DNA of 64,000 bases from JANRLF01 sp033762815 (GCA_033762815.1 JANRLF010000008.1:186001-250000), one strand, 5' to 3'; counted from the stretch's first letter, positions 41,260-51,632 are shown. The notes: generated from the sequence alone by a model not told the origin. Translations and numbers: made by a program.

Positions 41260-43668
41260 CTACCGCAAACCCGTTTTCTGCTTATCGCCAGCTACTTTAA
41301 AGGCTTTAGAAACACTGTAGCCGTCCTCGTCCACTAAAGTAAGAACATGCTCCCCAATATCGGGTGCCAGACCCATTTCATGGGGTTGGTTGGTGTTGCC
41401 CAGATAGTTGCCATCCAAGTGCCAAAAGATGGTGGCATTGGGTTTTCGGTGGGCAACTTTAAAAATCGTTTCCCCCCTTTGCTGGTCGAGTTCTATCGGT
41501 ATGTATAACAGCACTGCCTCTTTAGGATAAATCAATTCCATGGGCTTGGCATTTTCCGCCACTACACAATTTTCTTTAAAAGGGGGTAATTGCCGATAAG
41601 TAGGGTCTTTGGCTCGATAGTAATATTCCTGTACCGGCGGTAGTACAAACCAAGGCTTATGCTGCATGGCGTCAAGTTCTTCACAATCCGCAGTAACTCT
41701 ATAATTGCCTCCAGCATCCAGATGCACCATTTGGTGGTAGGGGCACGACAAGGTTTTCAAGCCCGCACGAGGGACCCAAGTAGTATCCACTTCATCGCAA
41801 ATATCAGATGCCCTATAGCCACTTTTCCTACAAACGGGCACTTTAGCCATATCGTCATAGGGCATATCGAACCAATTGGCTTTCGGCAAAATATCGAACA
41901 CGTCGAACATTAAAGGGGCAGCCATGCCCACCCCTGTTAAGCCTGGCCTGCCCTCCCCATCGGCATTACCTACCCATACTGCCACTACATAGCGGGCAGT
42001 GGTGCCTATGGCCCAGCCATCGCGGAAACCAAAACTGGTACCAGTTTTCCAGGCTATTTTGGTAGAAGAGGAAAAATTGCGCCAGGCAAGTTCCGCATCA
42101 GGCCTATTTACCTCTGCCATTGCCTCGTAGGCATACCAAATGGAAGCTGCGTCCAACACTTGGTGGTCAATGGACTTTTCCTTCTTCAGGTTAGGGGGCA
42201 AGGAATCGGCAAAGTAGCTTGCTGGCCTTATATCGCTTACATAATACTTACCGCTATACCGGGTATAGTGTTTCAAAGTACGGCTCATGGAAGCATACAT
42301 GCCTGCCAAATCCCATACACTGCCTTCCGCACCACCCAATATCAAGGAAAGCCCATAATGCCTTGCGCCATATTTTGCATCCCTAATCCCTAGTTTTTGC
42401 AACTTGTACAGCAGCTTTTCCGTGCCATGCTCCTGCAACAAGCGTACAGCGGGTATGTTTAAAGAACGTTCTACCGCTTTTTTGGCAGGCACCGCCCCAT
42501 CAAATGTGAGGTTGAAATTTTTGGGGGTATAGCCCGCAATCTGCGTTGGAATGTCAGGCACCAAGGTATTGGGCAGCAATTCCCCTTCGTTCAGCATGGA
42601 AGCGTACAATATCGGCTTCAAAATGCTGCCCGTGCTTCGTGGGGCGGTTATTACGTCCACGTCATTGCCATGGTCCTCATTGCCTTGCTTATCGGTATTG
42701 CCCACATAGCTTAGCACTTGGCCTGATTCAACGTCAAGCACCAGCACTGCCGCATTGTATACTTGCATGGCCTTCATTTCCATTGCCCGCCTGCGAACGA
42801 TATTGTTTACTTTCTCCTGTACCTCGGCGGCTATGCTGGTACGTATTCTTTGGCCTTTGTGGCTTTTATGTATAGCCTCCAGTAAATGCGGGGCAAACTG
42901 CGGTATAGGTACGGGTTTAGTAGGTAGCGGCTCTTCTTTGGCAAGGGCGCAGCTGGGCCCATCAATGTAACCCTGATCGCGCAACCTATCGAGCAGGCGG
43001 TTGCGCTTGGCGAGCAACAAATCCCTGTTCTTGCCCGGATGGATAAGCGAGGGGGCATTAGGCAAAATGGCCAAAGTTGCAGCCTCCGCCCAGGAAAGTT
43101 GCGAAGGGTCACGGCCGAAGTACCGCCACGATGCCGCATCCAAACCTACTACATTCCCCCCAAAAGGGGCATTGGAAGCGTATAGGGCCAAAATTTCCTT
43201 TTTTGAATGCGAAAGCTCCAGTCGGGTGGCCAGCACCATTTCTATCAACTTTTCGAAGAGGGTTCTATCCTTTCCCTTTCTGGCCAAGCGGATGACCTGC
43301 ATGCTGATAGTGCTACCCCCGCTCACTACTTTTTTTGCCTTAACATTCTGCTTGATGGCCCTAGCGAAAGCCACGGGGTCAAAACCTGGATGACGGAAAA
43401 AGTTCTTGTCTTCAAAGGTGAGTATGGCCTTCTCAAATTTTGATGGCACCTTGCTATTAAAAGGGAAACGCCATTGGCCGTCGTCAGCGATGCGCCCACC
43501 TATCAATTGGCCCTTGCGGTCTTGAATAATGGTGGCCGTAGATGATTGGAACAAAGGCCGTGGTAAGGCAAAAAAGGCATACCATAGCAACAGCAGCAAT
43601 AAAAGCCCCAGCTTTATCTTATGCCGATAAAGCCAGGGCCTAAGCCGTTTTAAAAAAGCATTCCTCAT
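41260..43668 (-). CDS. pbpC: Penicillin-binding protein 1C
   Basis: An 802-residue bifunctional peptidoglycan synthase-like enzyme. N-terminal TM at about 18-34; transglycosylase domain with the catalytic Glu86 in FEDKNFFRHPGFDP and GGSTISMQVIRLAR; transpeptidase with GSILKP (Ser348, Lys351), and KTGTSFGFRDGWA; C-terminal biPBP-type domain of about 90 residues (IFWHLDGNYLGN, GEHVLTLVDEDG). It overlaps the alpha-2-macroglobulin gene by ATGA. PbpC and the macroglobulin YfhM are a widespread pair thought to protect and repair the envelope when attacked by proteases. Confidence 0.95.
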   Translation of the reverse strand: MRNAFLKRLRPWLYRHKIKLGLLLLLLLWYAFFALPRPLFQSSTATIIQDRKGQLIGGRIADDGQWRFPFNSKVPSKFEKAILTFEDKNFFRHPGFDPVAFARAIKQNVKAKKVVSGGSTISMQVIRLARKGKDRTLFEKLIEMVLATRLELSHSKKEILALYASNAPFGGNVVGLDAASWRYFGRDPSQLSWAEAATLAILPNAPSLIHPGKNRDLLLAKRNRLLDRLRDQGYIDGPSCALAKEEPLPTKPVPIPQFAPHLLEAIHKSHKGQRIRTSIAAEVQEKVNNIVRRRAMEMKAMQVYNAAVLVLDVESGQVLSYVGNTDKQGNEDHGNDVDVITAPRSTGSILKPILYASMLNEGELLPNTLVPDIPTQIAGYTPKNFNLTFDGAVPAKKAVERSLNIPAVRLLQEHGTEKLLYKLQKLGIRDAKYGARHYGLSLILGGAEGSVWDLAGMYASMSRTLKHYTRYSGKYYVSDIRPASYFADSLPPNLKKEKSIDHQVLDAASIWYAYEAMAEVNRPDAELAWRNFSSSTKIAWKTGTSFGFRDGWAIGTTARYVVAVWVGNADGEGRPGLTGVGMAAPLMFDVFDILPKANWFDMPYDDMAKVPVCRKSGYRASDICDEVDTTWVPRAGLKTLSCPYHQMVHLDAGGNYRVTADCEELDAMQHKPWFVLPPVQEYYYRAKDPTYRQLPPFKENCVVAENAKPMELIYPKEAVLLYIPIELDQQRGETIFKVAHRKPNATIFWHLDGNYLGNTNQPHEMGLAPDIGEHVLTLVDEDGYSVSKAFKVAGDKQKTGLR

Positions 43669-46600
43669 TTCATGCCCACTGCATTGCCTTCAGCAATTAC
43701 TTTCACCCATTTGCCCAGTTTCAAGGCGTTGATGCGGTTATCGTACATGGCCTCGCAATAAACTGCCGGCAGGTAATAATCGCCCAGATAGGTGGAATTG
43801 AGCACCGTTACAAAAGTCTTTGATTGCCCCTTGGCCAAATCAAAATAGGTATATACCCTATCGTCCCGAATGTCACGATAAGTGGGAATATCCCTAGTGT
43901 GTGTTGAGCCCCCATCCAATCTATCGTTATGTATCTCCCAACCGGAAGGGAATATCTGGTTCAGTGCCAGATTTTGGTAATGCAATGCAGAAGGGTTCTT
44001 AAGTGTTACCTCTACCATAAAGTCCGTACCCTGCTCCATTCGGCTGATATCTATCTCATTTCCTTTCAAATCCTTATAGCTCACCGTCATTTCCAAACCA
44101 TTTTGCTGAGCACTTTCTGCCCCCGTTTCAGGAATGCCCGTCATCGACAAACGTGCATATAATACCCCTTGGCCTTGGTTTACTATACTGACACTGCCGC
44201 CATTGGTACCGCTAACCGTCACCGGAATCTGCATTACGGACAACTGAGATACATATTGCACGGCCTTGCCATTTACCGTAGCATTAAACTTGAGACCTTT
44301 ATTGGTACCCCCTAACGTAAATTTTGATAGGGCAATCAGGCAATAGGCAGTAGTTTGTGTGCTGAGCCATTCCATGCTTTGCAGGCGTTTGGCCATCGTT
44401 TGCACCAAGCCCATACCATCTGCCCTCCTTTTCAATAAGGTGAGGGTTTCCAATATCATGGCTTCGTCCCTTAAATCTGAACCATAGCTATAATACATTT
44501 CCATATAGGGAGCCACATCCAATGATTGGCCTGCAATCAGTTTATTGGCTATTTCAGGCTGTCCGGCCAATGCATAGGCAGCCGCAAGGCGGAACCGAGC
44601 CTGCTGGGAAAGGTTTGCTTTTTCCCTTAAGCGGTTCATGGCGCCCATTTCCGGTGCTTTAGCCAATGCCAAGGTATAAAGCCTATAAGCCTGTATTACA
44701 TCATTGCGTTGATAGTAATATTGGTCATTGATTTCCGTCCAGTTTTTAGCTTGGTTGGCCTGGTACTTCTTCCAGTTGTCTTTCATGCCCGCGGGTAAAG
44801 TAAACCCTTTGGCCTCTGCTTCCAGCATAAAATGCCCGGCATAATTGGTGCCCCAGTTATCCGAAGAACCATACCCCGGCCAGTAAGCAAAGCCCCCATC
44901 GCTGTTCTGGAACAGCCGGATGCGGTTCAATGCTGCTTTTACGTTGTCCGATGCCCTTTGCTTGGCCTTATCGTCCATTTGTATCACATCGGATAGGAAC
45001 AATTGCGGAAAGGCGGATGAGGTGGTTTGCTCGATACAGCCATGCGGATAGCTAAGCAGGTATTGCAAACGACGACCAAAATCAATGGGCGGCACGCTGG
45101 ATACTTCCAAAATTGCTTTATTGGTGCCAGCCATACCTACAGGACTATAACTGCTTTGCCAAGTTTTTCCACCGTCGGCTACACCCTCCCAAACTTTTGT
45201 AACAGGTGGATTAGGATTGCGCACATCTATTTCTATATCGTATTCGGAACGCTCCTTGCCGCTGGTGGCTACCACCTTTACTTTGCCAATACCTATGGAT
45301 TTCGCCACATCTATTTCAAAATTCACCACTTGGTCGCCTATTTGCGTAAAGCTGATGCTCTTACTGCCGCCCCCTACCATTTTCAGCGGGCCGCTTGGCG
45401 TTACGGTAATGGAAACATTTTTTACCTGCTTTTCCATGGCAAACACGGTAACGGGCAGCTTCACCTTTTCGCCCGGCCCCAATACGCGGGGCAGGGTAGC
45501 CAATACCATTAGAGGCTTGCGCACCGGGGTCGATTTATCCGCATTGCCATAAGCTCCTTTGCTGGGGTCGCCAGCAATCACCATAGTTCTCACCGCTCCT
45601 ACATAATTGGGCATTTTAAAAGTAGTGGTCTTGCTTTGCCCGGCCTTCAGTTCGAATGGGCCAAAGAATTGTACCACTGGCTTAAAGCGCTTGGCTTTAT
45701 TCTTGTTTGCACCCTCCACTATACCATCACCACCTATGCCTAATACGTGCTCCATTTCACCCGTAAAGGCACCCATTACCAAGTCGTACATATCCCATGT
45801 TTTCACGCCCAAGGCCTCGCGAGCATAGAAGCTTGCCCAAGGGTCAGGGGTTTTAAAGCGGGTCAAATCCAACAGCCCCTCATCTACCACTGCCAAAGTA
45901 TAGGTCATGGGCTTACCGGTAGCCTCGCTTACCTTTATGGCAACATTCTCTTCCGGTTTCAATACATCGGCCATCGATATTAAGGGGGTAAGCTTGGTGG
46001 CAGGGTCTTCCACAAAAAGCGGTATCATGCCATACAAGCGTATGGGTAGGTCATTTACCTTTTGCGCATGCGGCTGCAGCAGGGTAATGTGCACATAGGC
46101 ATTGGGAGCCATTTCCGCAGTAATGGGTATGCTTACTTTGGTCTGGTTCTTCTCTGCATTTACCCAGTAGGCTTTCAATACCTTCGAGCCGTTTTCGATA
46201 CTCACCAAAGCCCTACCAATGCCACTGGAAGGGAATGTAATGACGGCGTTTTCATTTACCTGGTACTTGGCTTTATCAGCAGTAAAGCTCAATATGGATT
46301 CACCACCGGGGTTCTCCCTTTGTGCCCTGCCTGCCCAACCGGGCCAGTCAATGTATACGGTTTGCCCCGTTGAGTGGCCTCCGGCTTCATCTTCTACCTT
46401 TACGAAATAGCGGCCCCATTCAGGATAATTGACCCTGAACTGGAAAGTGCCCCTGCCATCGCTGCCAGTATTGAAAGTGACGTTGGCAACGGGCGTGCTG
46501 TAACTGCCATCTACATAATTGCTCAGGTCATCGGCGTTAGATTCCCACCACCAGCGCCATTGCACCTCATACACCGTGGCTTTCAAGCCTTCCCGCTTAA

Positions 46601-49253
46601 CCGGTTTGCCGTCAGCATCTACGGTCACCACCTGCACGGTATGGTTGGTATCTGTCAATAGCATGTTCCTGGCCTTATCGCCTTTAGGCAATTGAATACC
46701 CACATAGGCGGGATATGGCGAATAGGGCACCGTAAAGCGGTCTATACTGAATTCGCCGCCTTCTTCGAACACTTTGGTAACAAAGTTGGCTTGCAACATA
46801 CCAGGAGCGGTGCCTTCCAAATTGATATTGGTAGATACCTGTACCTTACCCTCACTATTGAGATTACCATCGAATACAGTCTGTTCTTCCGGGTAGAAGC
46901 TTCGGCTAGGGTCATCGAACACATAATCCTTATATTGGGGGAACTTGGTGCCAGCCTTTGTTAGCGTAACCATTACATTTGCCTTCAAGTTGCGCGCGGT
47001 GGCACCGGAAAGCCATGTAGCGGAAAGGGTACCGCTCACCCCACTATTGGAAACAATTTTGTCCTTACCGAAATCAAGGCCTATCTTCAACCTATTGGGC
47101 TTAATGGTTTCTACCTTAATGGTTTTGCTGAATGCTGTACCGCCTACTTTTACCGTGGCCATCCAGTTGCCCGTAGGGGCCGATGGGTCGGTGCTTGTGG
47201 TGAAGTTGTAGAAGTTGTTTACAGCGTTGGATTTCACCGTGCGATAAACCAACTGTCCCTGCGGGTCGGTCAATTCAAACACCACCGGATGGTTGGCGGG
47301 CAATTTCTTCTGCTCGTCTTCCAGTACAAACATGGTATAGATGGTATCTCCCGGGCGCCACACCCCCCTTTCGCCATAGATAAAGCCTTTCAGTCCTTTT
47401 TGCACTACCTCGCCCGATACGTCAAACTTGCCCAGAGCCAAAGAACTGCCATCGTCCAAGCGCAAATAGCCCCTTTGCTCGCCCCGCTTGGCAATCAATA
47501 GATAAGGACGGCCTTTGAGTTTTTCCAAGGTAGCCAAGCCATCGGCCCCCGTGCGGGCAGTGCCCATCAATTGGTTTTGGAAATTATACACCTCTAGGTC
47601 AACCCCACTAAGCGTATTGGTGGTAATCATGTCCGTAACAGCGAAGAACAGCTTGCCATCGGAACCACCTTTGGCGATAATGCCCAAATCAGAAGCGAAA
47701 ATGTTGCGGCTTACATGCTTGCTAGAATTGTAATAACTACTGTTACACGGGTTTTCGCGCTCACTCCATTCATAATCCTCGTCATAGTAATACTCGTCAT
47801 AATAATCCCAATAGCTATTGTCGGCAGATTCGTCCGCATCCCAATCCTCTTCCTCTATTTCCTCCATATCTTGGTCAGTACTCGTGGTGTCGCCACAGGG
47901 GTACATGGAGTCCTTCTTTTTAAAGCTAAGGCGCACATTGTACACGGCACCCGGTTCAGATTTTACTAGTTTGGAAATATCAAGGTAGAAGGTGTTCCAC
48001 TTGCCAAAATCAACAGGTTTGTCGCTTTGCAACTTTACATTTTTCTTGTACACAGTGCGGGCCACCCTATACAATTCCCTGGTGCCGTCCAATTGGTTGA
48101 TTTGCAGGAATTGGCCCATGTTGTTGGCATAAATGCGGGATATCTTCACTGTTACCGAGCGCAGATTCACTGCTTCAAAAGGAAACATGAGGCCCCTTGA
48201 GTTGGGCAGTATTACCCCGTTGCCCACCAGTCGTACCTCTGGCTTTATGTCTTCAAACAGTACGGTTACTTTTTGCTCGATATTGATTTTGTAATCAAGT
48301 ACGTTCTTGATGCCGGCTGCTATTATCAAAGTGCGTGAACCCGATAAACGGCTTTCTGGATACACTTTTATTTCATTCCCCTCAATAATGGTGCGTACGT
48401 CGCCACCTGACTCGAAACGAATCAACCCCGTCAAGTCTTGGCTTTCGTTCAAAGGGTCAGAATATTGTAGCGACACATATTGTTCCGGCTGTTGTACCAC
48501 GGTGGTATTCATCAGGTTAAATTCACCCAGGGCAGGTATCTGTACTTCCTTCTCACCCTTTACATCTACCTTTATTGGTTTGCCGTTCCAACTCAGCTCT
48601 ATTTTCGACCGTTGCTCCATCCGCTGCACACTATCCAATTTAAAAGCATGCAAGCGACGGTCATCGGTATGTGTCCAAGTTATCTTTAGGGCTTTACCGT
48701 TCTGTTTGGCGGTCAATACCTTTTCTATCTCGGCGTTACTGATAACATCGGCACATAGCACATTGCCTTCCATGAAATACCAGTTCAAGTCATTGGAAGC
48801 ATAGGTGCGGATAGCCCCTGGTGATACTTCAAAACTTTGTTTGATTATCTGAAATTGAAACTCAAATGTCTTGAGGCTATCGGGCACCTTTACCACTTTC
48901 GATAGATAGAATTCGGCGTCATAGAATTGACCCGACTCCAGCGGCGCATCGGGCCTGAACTCCACGGTACGCTGATCGAGCCAATACGCTTTCCCTTTAA
49001 TAGGCGGGTCGAAGCTGAAAAGCTTCTGGCTGATGGGCTTGTTACGGTCAACCGAGTCTTTGTAATCCGTCGCCAAGCGGATTTTGATGGTGGTTTCCTT
49101 GGATACTACCCCCGAAGTAAATGCGGAAATGTAGGCCCCAAAGGCAGGATTAATGGTTTTGTGTTCCTTTTTTTTACAACTGGAAAATGAAAAAAACAGT
49201 AGCACCAACAGGCAGCCCGTACCTGTTTTGCGGAGCAATGAAGTAGAAAACAT
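43665..49253 (-). CDS. Bacterial alpha-2-macroglobulin lipoprotein with thioester motif
   Basis: An 1862-residue periplasmic or surface lipoprotein that should trap attacking proteases through a reactive thioester. Lipobox near FSSC (Cys26) after MFSTSLLRKTGTGCLLVLLF. Successive MG domains include LKGFIYGERGVWRPGDTIYT (about 630-650, bait-type region) and YTLAVVDEGLLDL. The thioester motif GCIEQ occurs in SYPHGCIEQTTSS (about 1408), followed by the terpenoid-like helical domain (NSDGGFAYWPG, YAGHFMLEAEAKG). A loop of acidic and aromatic residues (about 457-500, YDEYYYDEDYEW) sits between two cysteines and is unusual. It is coupled to pbpC. Confidence 0.94.
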   Translation of the reverse strand: MFSTSLLRKTGTGCLLVLLFFSFSSCKKKEHKTINPAFGAYISAFTSGVVSKETTIKIRLATDYKDSVDRNKPISQKLFSFDPPIKGKAYWLDQRTVEFRPDAPLESGQFYDAEFYLSKVVKVPDSLKTFEFQFQIIKQSFEVSPGAIRTYASNDLNWYFMEGNVLCADVISNAEIEKVLTAKQNGKALKITWTHTDDRRLHAFKLDSVQRMEQRSKIELSWNGKPIKVDVKGEKEVQIPALGEFNLMNTTVVQQPEQYVSLQYSDPLNESQDLTGLIRFESGGDVRTIIEGNEIKVYPESRLSGSRTLIIAAGIKNVLDYKINIEQKVTVLFEDIKPEVRLVGNGVILPNSRGLMFPFEAVNLRSVTVKISRIYANNMGQFLQINQLDGTRELYRVARTVYKKNVKLQSDKPVDFGKWNTFYLDISKLVKSEPGAVYNVRLSFKKKDSMYPCGDTTSTDQDMEEIEEEDWDADESADNSYWDYYDEYYYDEDYEWSERENPCNSSYYNSSKHVSRNIFASDLGIIAKGGSDGKLFFAVTDMITTNTLSGVDLEVYNFQNQLMGTARTGADGLATLEKLKGRPYLLIAKRGEQRGYLRLDDGSSLALGKFDVSGEVVQKGLKGFIYGERGVWRPGDTIYTMFVLEDEQKKLPANHPVVFELTDPQGQLVYRTVKSNAVNNFYNFTTSTDPSAPTGNWMATVKVGGTAFSKTIKVETIKPNRLKIGLDFGKDKIVSNSGVSGTLSATWLSGATARNLKANVMVTLTKAGTKFPQYKDYVFDDPSRSFYPEEQTVFDGNLNSEGKVQVSTNINLEGTAPGMLQANFVTKVFEEGGEFSIDRFTVPYSPYPAYVGIQLPKGDKARNMLLTDTNHTVQVVTVDADGKPVKREGLKATVYEVQWRWWWESNADDLSNYVDGSYSTPVANVTFNTGSDGRGTFQFRVNYPEWGRYFVKVEDEAGGHSTGQTVYIDWPGWAGRAQRENPGGESILSFTADKAKYQVNENAVITFPSSGIGRALVSIENGSKVLKAYWVNAEKNQTKVSIPITAEMAPNAYVHITLLQPHAQKVNDLPIRLYGMIPLFVEDPATKLTPLISMADVLKPEENVAIKVSEATGKPMTYTLAVVDEGLLDLTRFKTPDPWASFYAREALGVKTWDMYDLVMGAFTGEMEHVLGIGGDGIVEGANKNKAKRFKPVVQFFGPFELKAGQSKTTTFKMPNYVGAVRTMVIAGDPSKGAYGNADKSTPVRKPLMVLATLPRVLGPGEKVKLPVTVFAMEKQVKNVSITVTPSGPLKMVGGGSKSISFTQIGDQVVNFEIDVAKSIGIGKVKVVATSGKERSEYDIEIDVRNPNPPVTKVWEGVADGGKTWQSSYSPVGMAGTNKAILEVSSVPPIDFGRRLQYLLSYPHGCIEQTTSSAFPQLFLSDVIQMDDKAKQRASDNVKAALNRIRLFQNSDGGFAYWPGYGSSDNWGTNYAGHFMLEAEAKGFTLPAGMKDNWKKYQANQAKNWTEINDQYYYQRNDVIQAYRLYTLALAKAPEMGAMNRLREKANLSQQARFRLAAAYALAGQPEIANKLIAGQSLDVAPYMEMYYSYGSDLRDEAMILETLTLLKRRADGMGLVQTMAKRLQSMEWLSTQTTAYCLIALSKFTLGGTNKGLKFNATVNGKAVQYVSQLSVMQIPVTVSGTNGGSVSIVNQGQGVLYARLSMTGIPETGAESAQQNGLEMTVSYKDLKGNEIDISRMEQGTDFMVEVTLKNPSALHYQNLALNQIFPSGWEIHNDRLDGGSTHTRDIPTYRDIRDDRVYTYFDLAKGQSKTFVTVLNSTYLGDYYLPAVYCEAMYDNRINALKLGKWVKVIAEGNAVGMK

Positions 49254-49271
49254 GTGGTTTGTGGAGTTAAA

Positions 49272-49283
49272 GTGTGTTCACAC
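49272..49283. promoter_or_regulatory. Palindrome upstream of the alpha-2-macroglobulin gene
   Basis: GTGTG-TT-CACAC, 19 bases upstream of the minus-strand start, in the promoter-proximal region. It has the same pattern as the GTATG-TT-CATAC palindrome before the ArsR-type gene. Confidence 0.35.
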
Positions 49284-49517
49284 AAATTAACAGAAAATGT
49301 ATAGTAATAGTATGTTGCAAGTTGGGAAAATTTTGTGGGGATTTTTTGGCGGTTTTTCGTAGCAATTCATCCCTCGGCTTGCTTTTTTCATCCTAAATAC
49401 CGTTCATTGTTTATAAGGTCTATCAGTACCATAACAGAAAGGCAGAAATGAATGGAAAAAAGTAGAAAAATCAACCTTTTTGTATTTAAATAACTGAAAA
49501 ACAATCAGTTAACAAAA

Positions 49518-49627
49518 ACTGAAATACCACTGAAGTACCACCGAAACACTACTGAAGCACCACTGAAGTACCACTGAAAGCCCACCGAAGTACCACCGAA
49601 GTACCACCGAAATAGTACTGAAACTTA
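49518..49627 (+). repeat. Ten tandem copies of an 11-bp unit (ACYGAARTACC)
   Basis: Ten consecutive 11-base units fit ACTGAAGTACC or ACCGAAGTACC with one to three changes; two identical neighbours stand at 49584-49605. The array lies in the 478-base gap 49254-49731, which holds no gene. Just before it AACTGA-TCAGTT (49491-49509) forms a small inverted repeat. The 11-base period is close to one DNA turn and is not a multiple of three, so it is not coding. Confidence 0.9.
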
Positions 49628-49731
49628 AATTTATGCGGCTGGATGGAAGGGAAGCTAGGAAGAGAAATCAATCAATTGACAGTAGCAAGTCGTTTTTATA
49701 TTGGTAATTTGTATTTTCAATTTCAAAAGGA

Positions 49732-50577
49732 ATGCAGATAAAAAAAATAGCCGTTGCAGGTGCGGGTGCCATGGGTAGTGGCATAGCGCAAGTGGCTGCC
49801 CGGGCAGGCTTTGAGGTAGTGCTGTATGATATTTCCACTGCACAGGTTGCCAAAGCCTTGGATACGATAACCGCCCAACTGGACAAACTAGTGGAAAAAG
49901 GGCAGTTGACCGAGGCAGAGCGGGAAAGGACACTCGACAGGCTGAGCACCACAACCGATCCGGGCCAGTTGGTGGCTGACTTGGTGATAGAGGCCATAAT
50001 AGAAAAGTTGGAGCTAAAACGGGAATTGTTCCAGCACTTGGAACGAATCAACAGCCCGTCGGCTATTTTGGCCAGCAATACCAGTTCCTTTGCCATCACC
50101 CGCTTGGCGGTGGGCATGCAACATCCACAAAGGATTGCGGGGCTTCATTTCTTCAATCCAGCCCCTGTTATGAAGTTGGTGGAAGTGATTAAAGGCACGG
50201 AAACAACGGATGAAACCCTACAATCGCTAAGAATGGTAGCAGAGCAAATGGGCAAAACGGTGGTAATGTGCCAGGATTCACCAGGCTTTATCGTAAACAG
50301 GGTGGCGAGGCATTACTATGTGGAAAGCCTGAAGATATTGGAAGAAAGGGTAGCGAGCCACGAACAAATCGATGCGCTGATGGAAGCCACAGGCTTTCGC
50401 ATGGGGCCTTTCCGCCTGATGGACATGATTGGCATGGACGTAAACTATGCCGTGACGGAAAGCCTGTTCGAGGCCTTTCATTACGACCCAAAATTCAGGC
50501 CTAGCCGCATACAACAGCAAAAAGTGACGGCAGGCCACTTAGGAAGAAAGACGGGAAAGGGATTTTACCAATATTAA
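49732..50577 (+). CDS. 3-hydroxyacyl-CoA (3-hydroxybutyryl-CoA) dehydrogenase
   Basis: A 281-residue NAD(P)-dependent dehydrogenase of fatty acid or butanoate metabolism. The Rossmann motif is IAVAGAGAMGSGIAQVAARA (about 5-24). ASNTSSFAITRLA holds the active-site Ser/Asn and HFFNPAPVMKLVEVI the catalytic His. DSPGFIVNRVARHYYVE and FRMGPFRLMDMIGMDVNYA lie in the C-terminal domain. GRKTGKGFYQY ends the protein. Its 3' end overlaps pheS (convergent) by 4 bases. The 11-bp repeat array lies about 105 bases upstream. Confidence 0.94.
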   Translation: MQIKKIAVAGAGAMGSGIAQVAARAGFEVVLYDISTAQVAKALDTITAQLDKLVEKGQLTEAERERTLDRLSTTTDPGQLVADLVIEAIIEKLELKRELFQHLERINSPSAILASNTSSFAITRLAVGMQHPQRIAGLHFFNPAPVMKLVEVIKGTETTDETLQSLRMVAEQMGKTVVMCQDSPGFIVNRVARHYYVESLKILEERVASHEQIDALMEATGFRMGPFRLMDMIGMDVNYAVTESLFEAFHYDPKFRPSRIQQQKVTAGHLGRKTGKGFYQY

Positions 50578-51632
50578 ACGGCCCCCCTGAACTGGCGCAG
50601 CAAGCGGATGTCGTTTTCGGAAAAAAGGCGGAGGTCGTTAATACCATATTTCAACATGGCCGTACGCTCAATACCGATACCGAAGGCGAAACCAGTGTAT
50701 TCATTACTGTCGATACCGCAATTGTCAAGCACGGCGGGATCCACCATACCGCAACCGAGCACTTCCACCCAACCGCTGTGCTTACATACATTGCAGCCCG
50801 TGCCGCCACAAATAAAGCAGGTAACGTCCATTTCCGCACTGGGTTCGGTAAATGGGAAGTAGGATGGGCGTAAACGGATTTTGCTTTCGGCACCATAAAA
50901 TTCCCGGGCAAAGTGCAGCAGGGTTTGCTTTAGGTCGGCAAAAGACACATTACGGTCAATATACAGCCCCTCCACTTGATGGAAGAAGCAATGGGAGCGG
51001 GCAGAGACCGTTTCGTTACGATAAACCCTACCCGGCATAATGCTGCGGATGGGCGGCTTGGTGGTCTCCATTACCCTTACCTGTACTGATGAGGTATGGG
51101 TGCGGAGGGCAATATCCTTAAGCGGGTCGGTAGCGTCTTTGTAAACGAAGAAGGTATCCTGCATATCGCGCGCAGGGTGGTAGGGCGGGAAGTTGAGCGC
51201 GGAAAAGTTATGCCAGTCGTCCTCAATTTCAGGGCCTTCGGCAATGCTGTAGCCCATTCGAACGAAAATGTCCACTATCTGTTGGCGAACCAGTTGCACG
51301 GGGTGGCGGGCTCCCAGTTCAATTGGGTCTCCGGGAAGGCTAAGGTCAATATCAGTGGCTTGGGTACCGATTTGGGCCTCAAATTGTTCTTTAAAATCGT
51401 TGTATTTGGCCTCGGCAGCCTGTTTCAACTGGTTCACTACTTGGCCGTAAGCCTTTTTTTCGGAGGGGGCTACGTCTTTAATAGCGGCCAGCAAATCTTT
51501 TACCTTGCCCTTGCTGCCAATAAACTCAATGCGGAACTGTTCCAACTCGGCGGCATTGCTGATGCTTGCTTGCTGAACAGATTGCAGCATTTCGCTAACT
51601 TGGTCAAAAAGGGTTTGCGTACCAGTGTCCAT
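50574..51632 (-). CDS. pheS: Phenylalanyl-tRNA synthetase alpha subunit
   Basis: A 352-residue class II synthetase subunit that charges tRNA-Phe with PheT. The N-terminal coiled-coil (1-90) is followed by HPVQLVRQQIVDIFVRMGYS, motif 2 (RTHTSSVQVRVME; GRVYRNETVSARSHCFFHQV), SYFPFTEPSAEMDVTC and motif 3 GFAFGIGIERTAMLKYGIND. ATG 51632 is chosen; the frame to 51641 would begin at TTG. A cysteine cluster CFICGGTGCNVCKHSGW near residue 275 is common in the family. pheT is not adjacent, as usual in Bacteroidota. Confidence 0.96.
   Translation of the reverse strand: MDTGTQTLFDQVSEMLQSVQQASISNAAELEQFRIEFIGSKGKVKDLLAAIKDVAPSEKKAYGQVVNQLKQAAEAKYNDFKEQFEAQIGTQATDIDLSLPGDPIELGARHPVQLVRQQIVDIFVRMGYSIAEGPEIEDDWHNFSALNFPPYHPARDMQDTFFVYKDATDPLKDIALRTHTSSVQVRVMETTKPPIRSIMPGRVYRNETVSARSHCFFHQVEGLYIDRNVSFADLKQTLLHFAREFYGAESKIRLRPSYFPFTEPSAEMDVTCFICGGTGCNVCKHSGWVEVLGCGMVDPAVLDNCGIDSNEYTGFAFGIGIERTAMLKYGINDLRLFSENDIRLLRQFRGAV

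Noticed and set aside
49518..49627. CRISPR array
   Set aside because: The units are 11 bases, directly adjacent with no spacers, and there are no cas genes.
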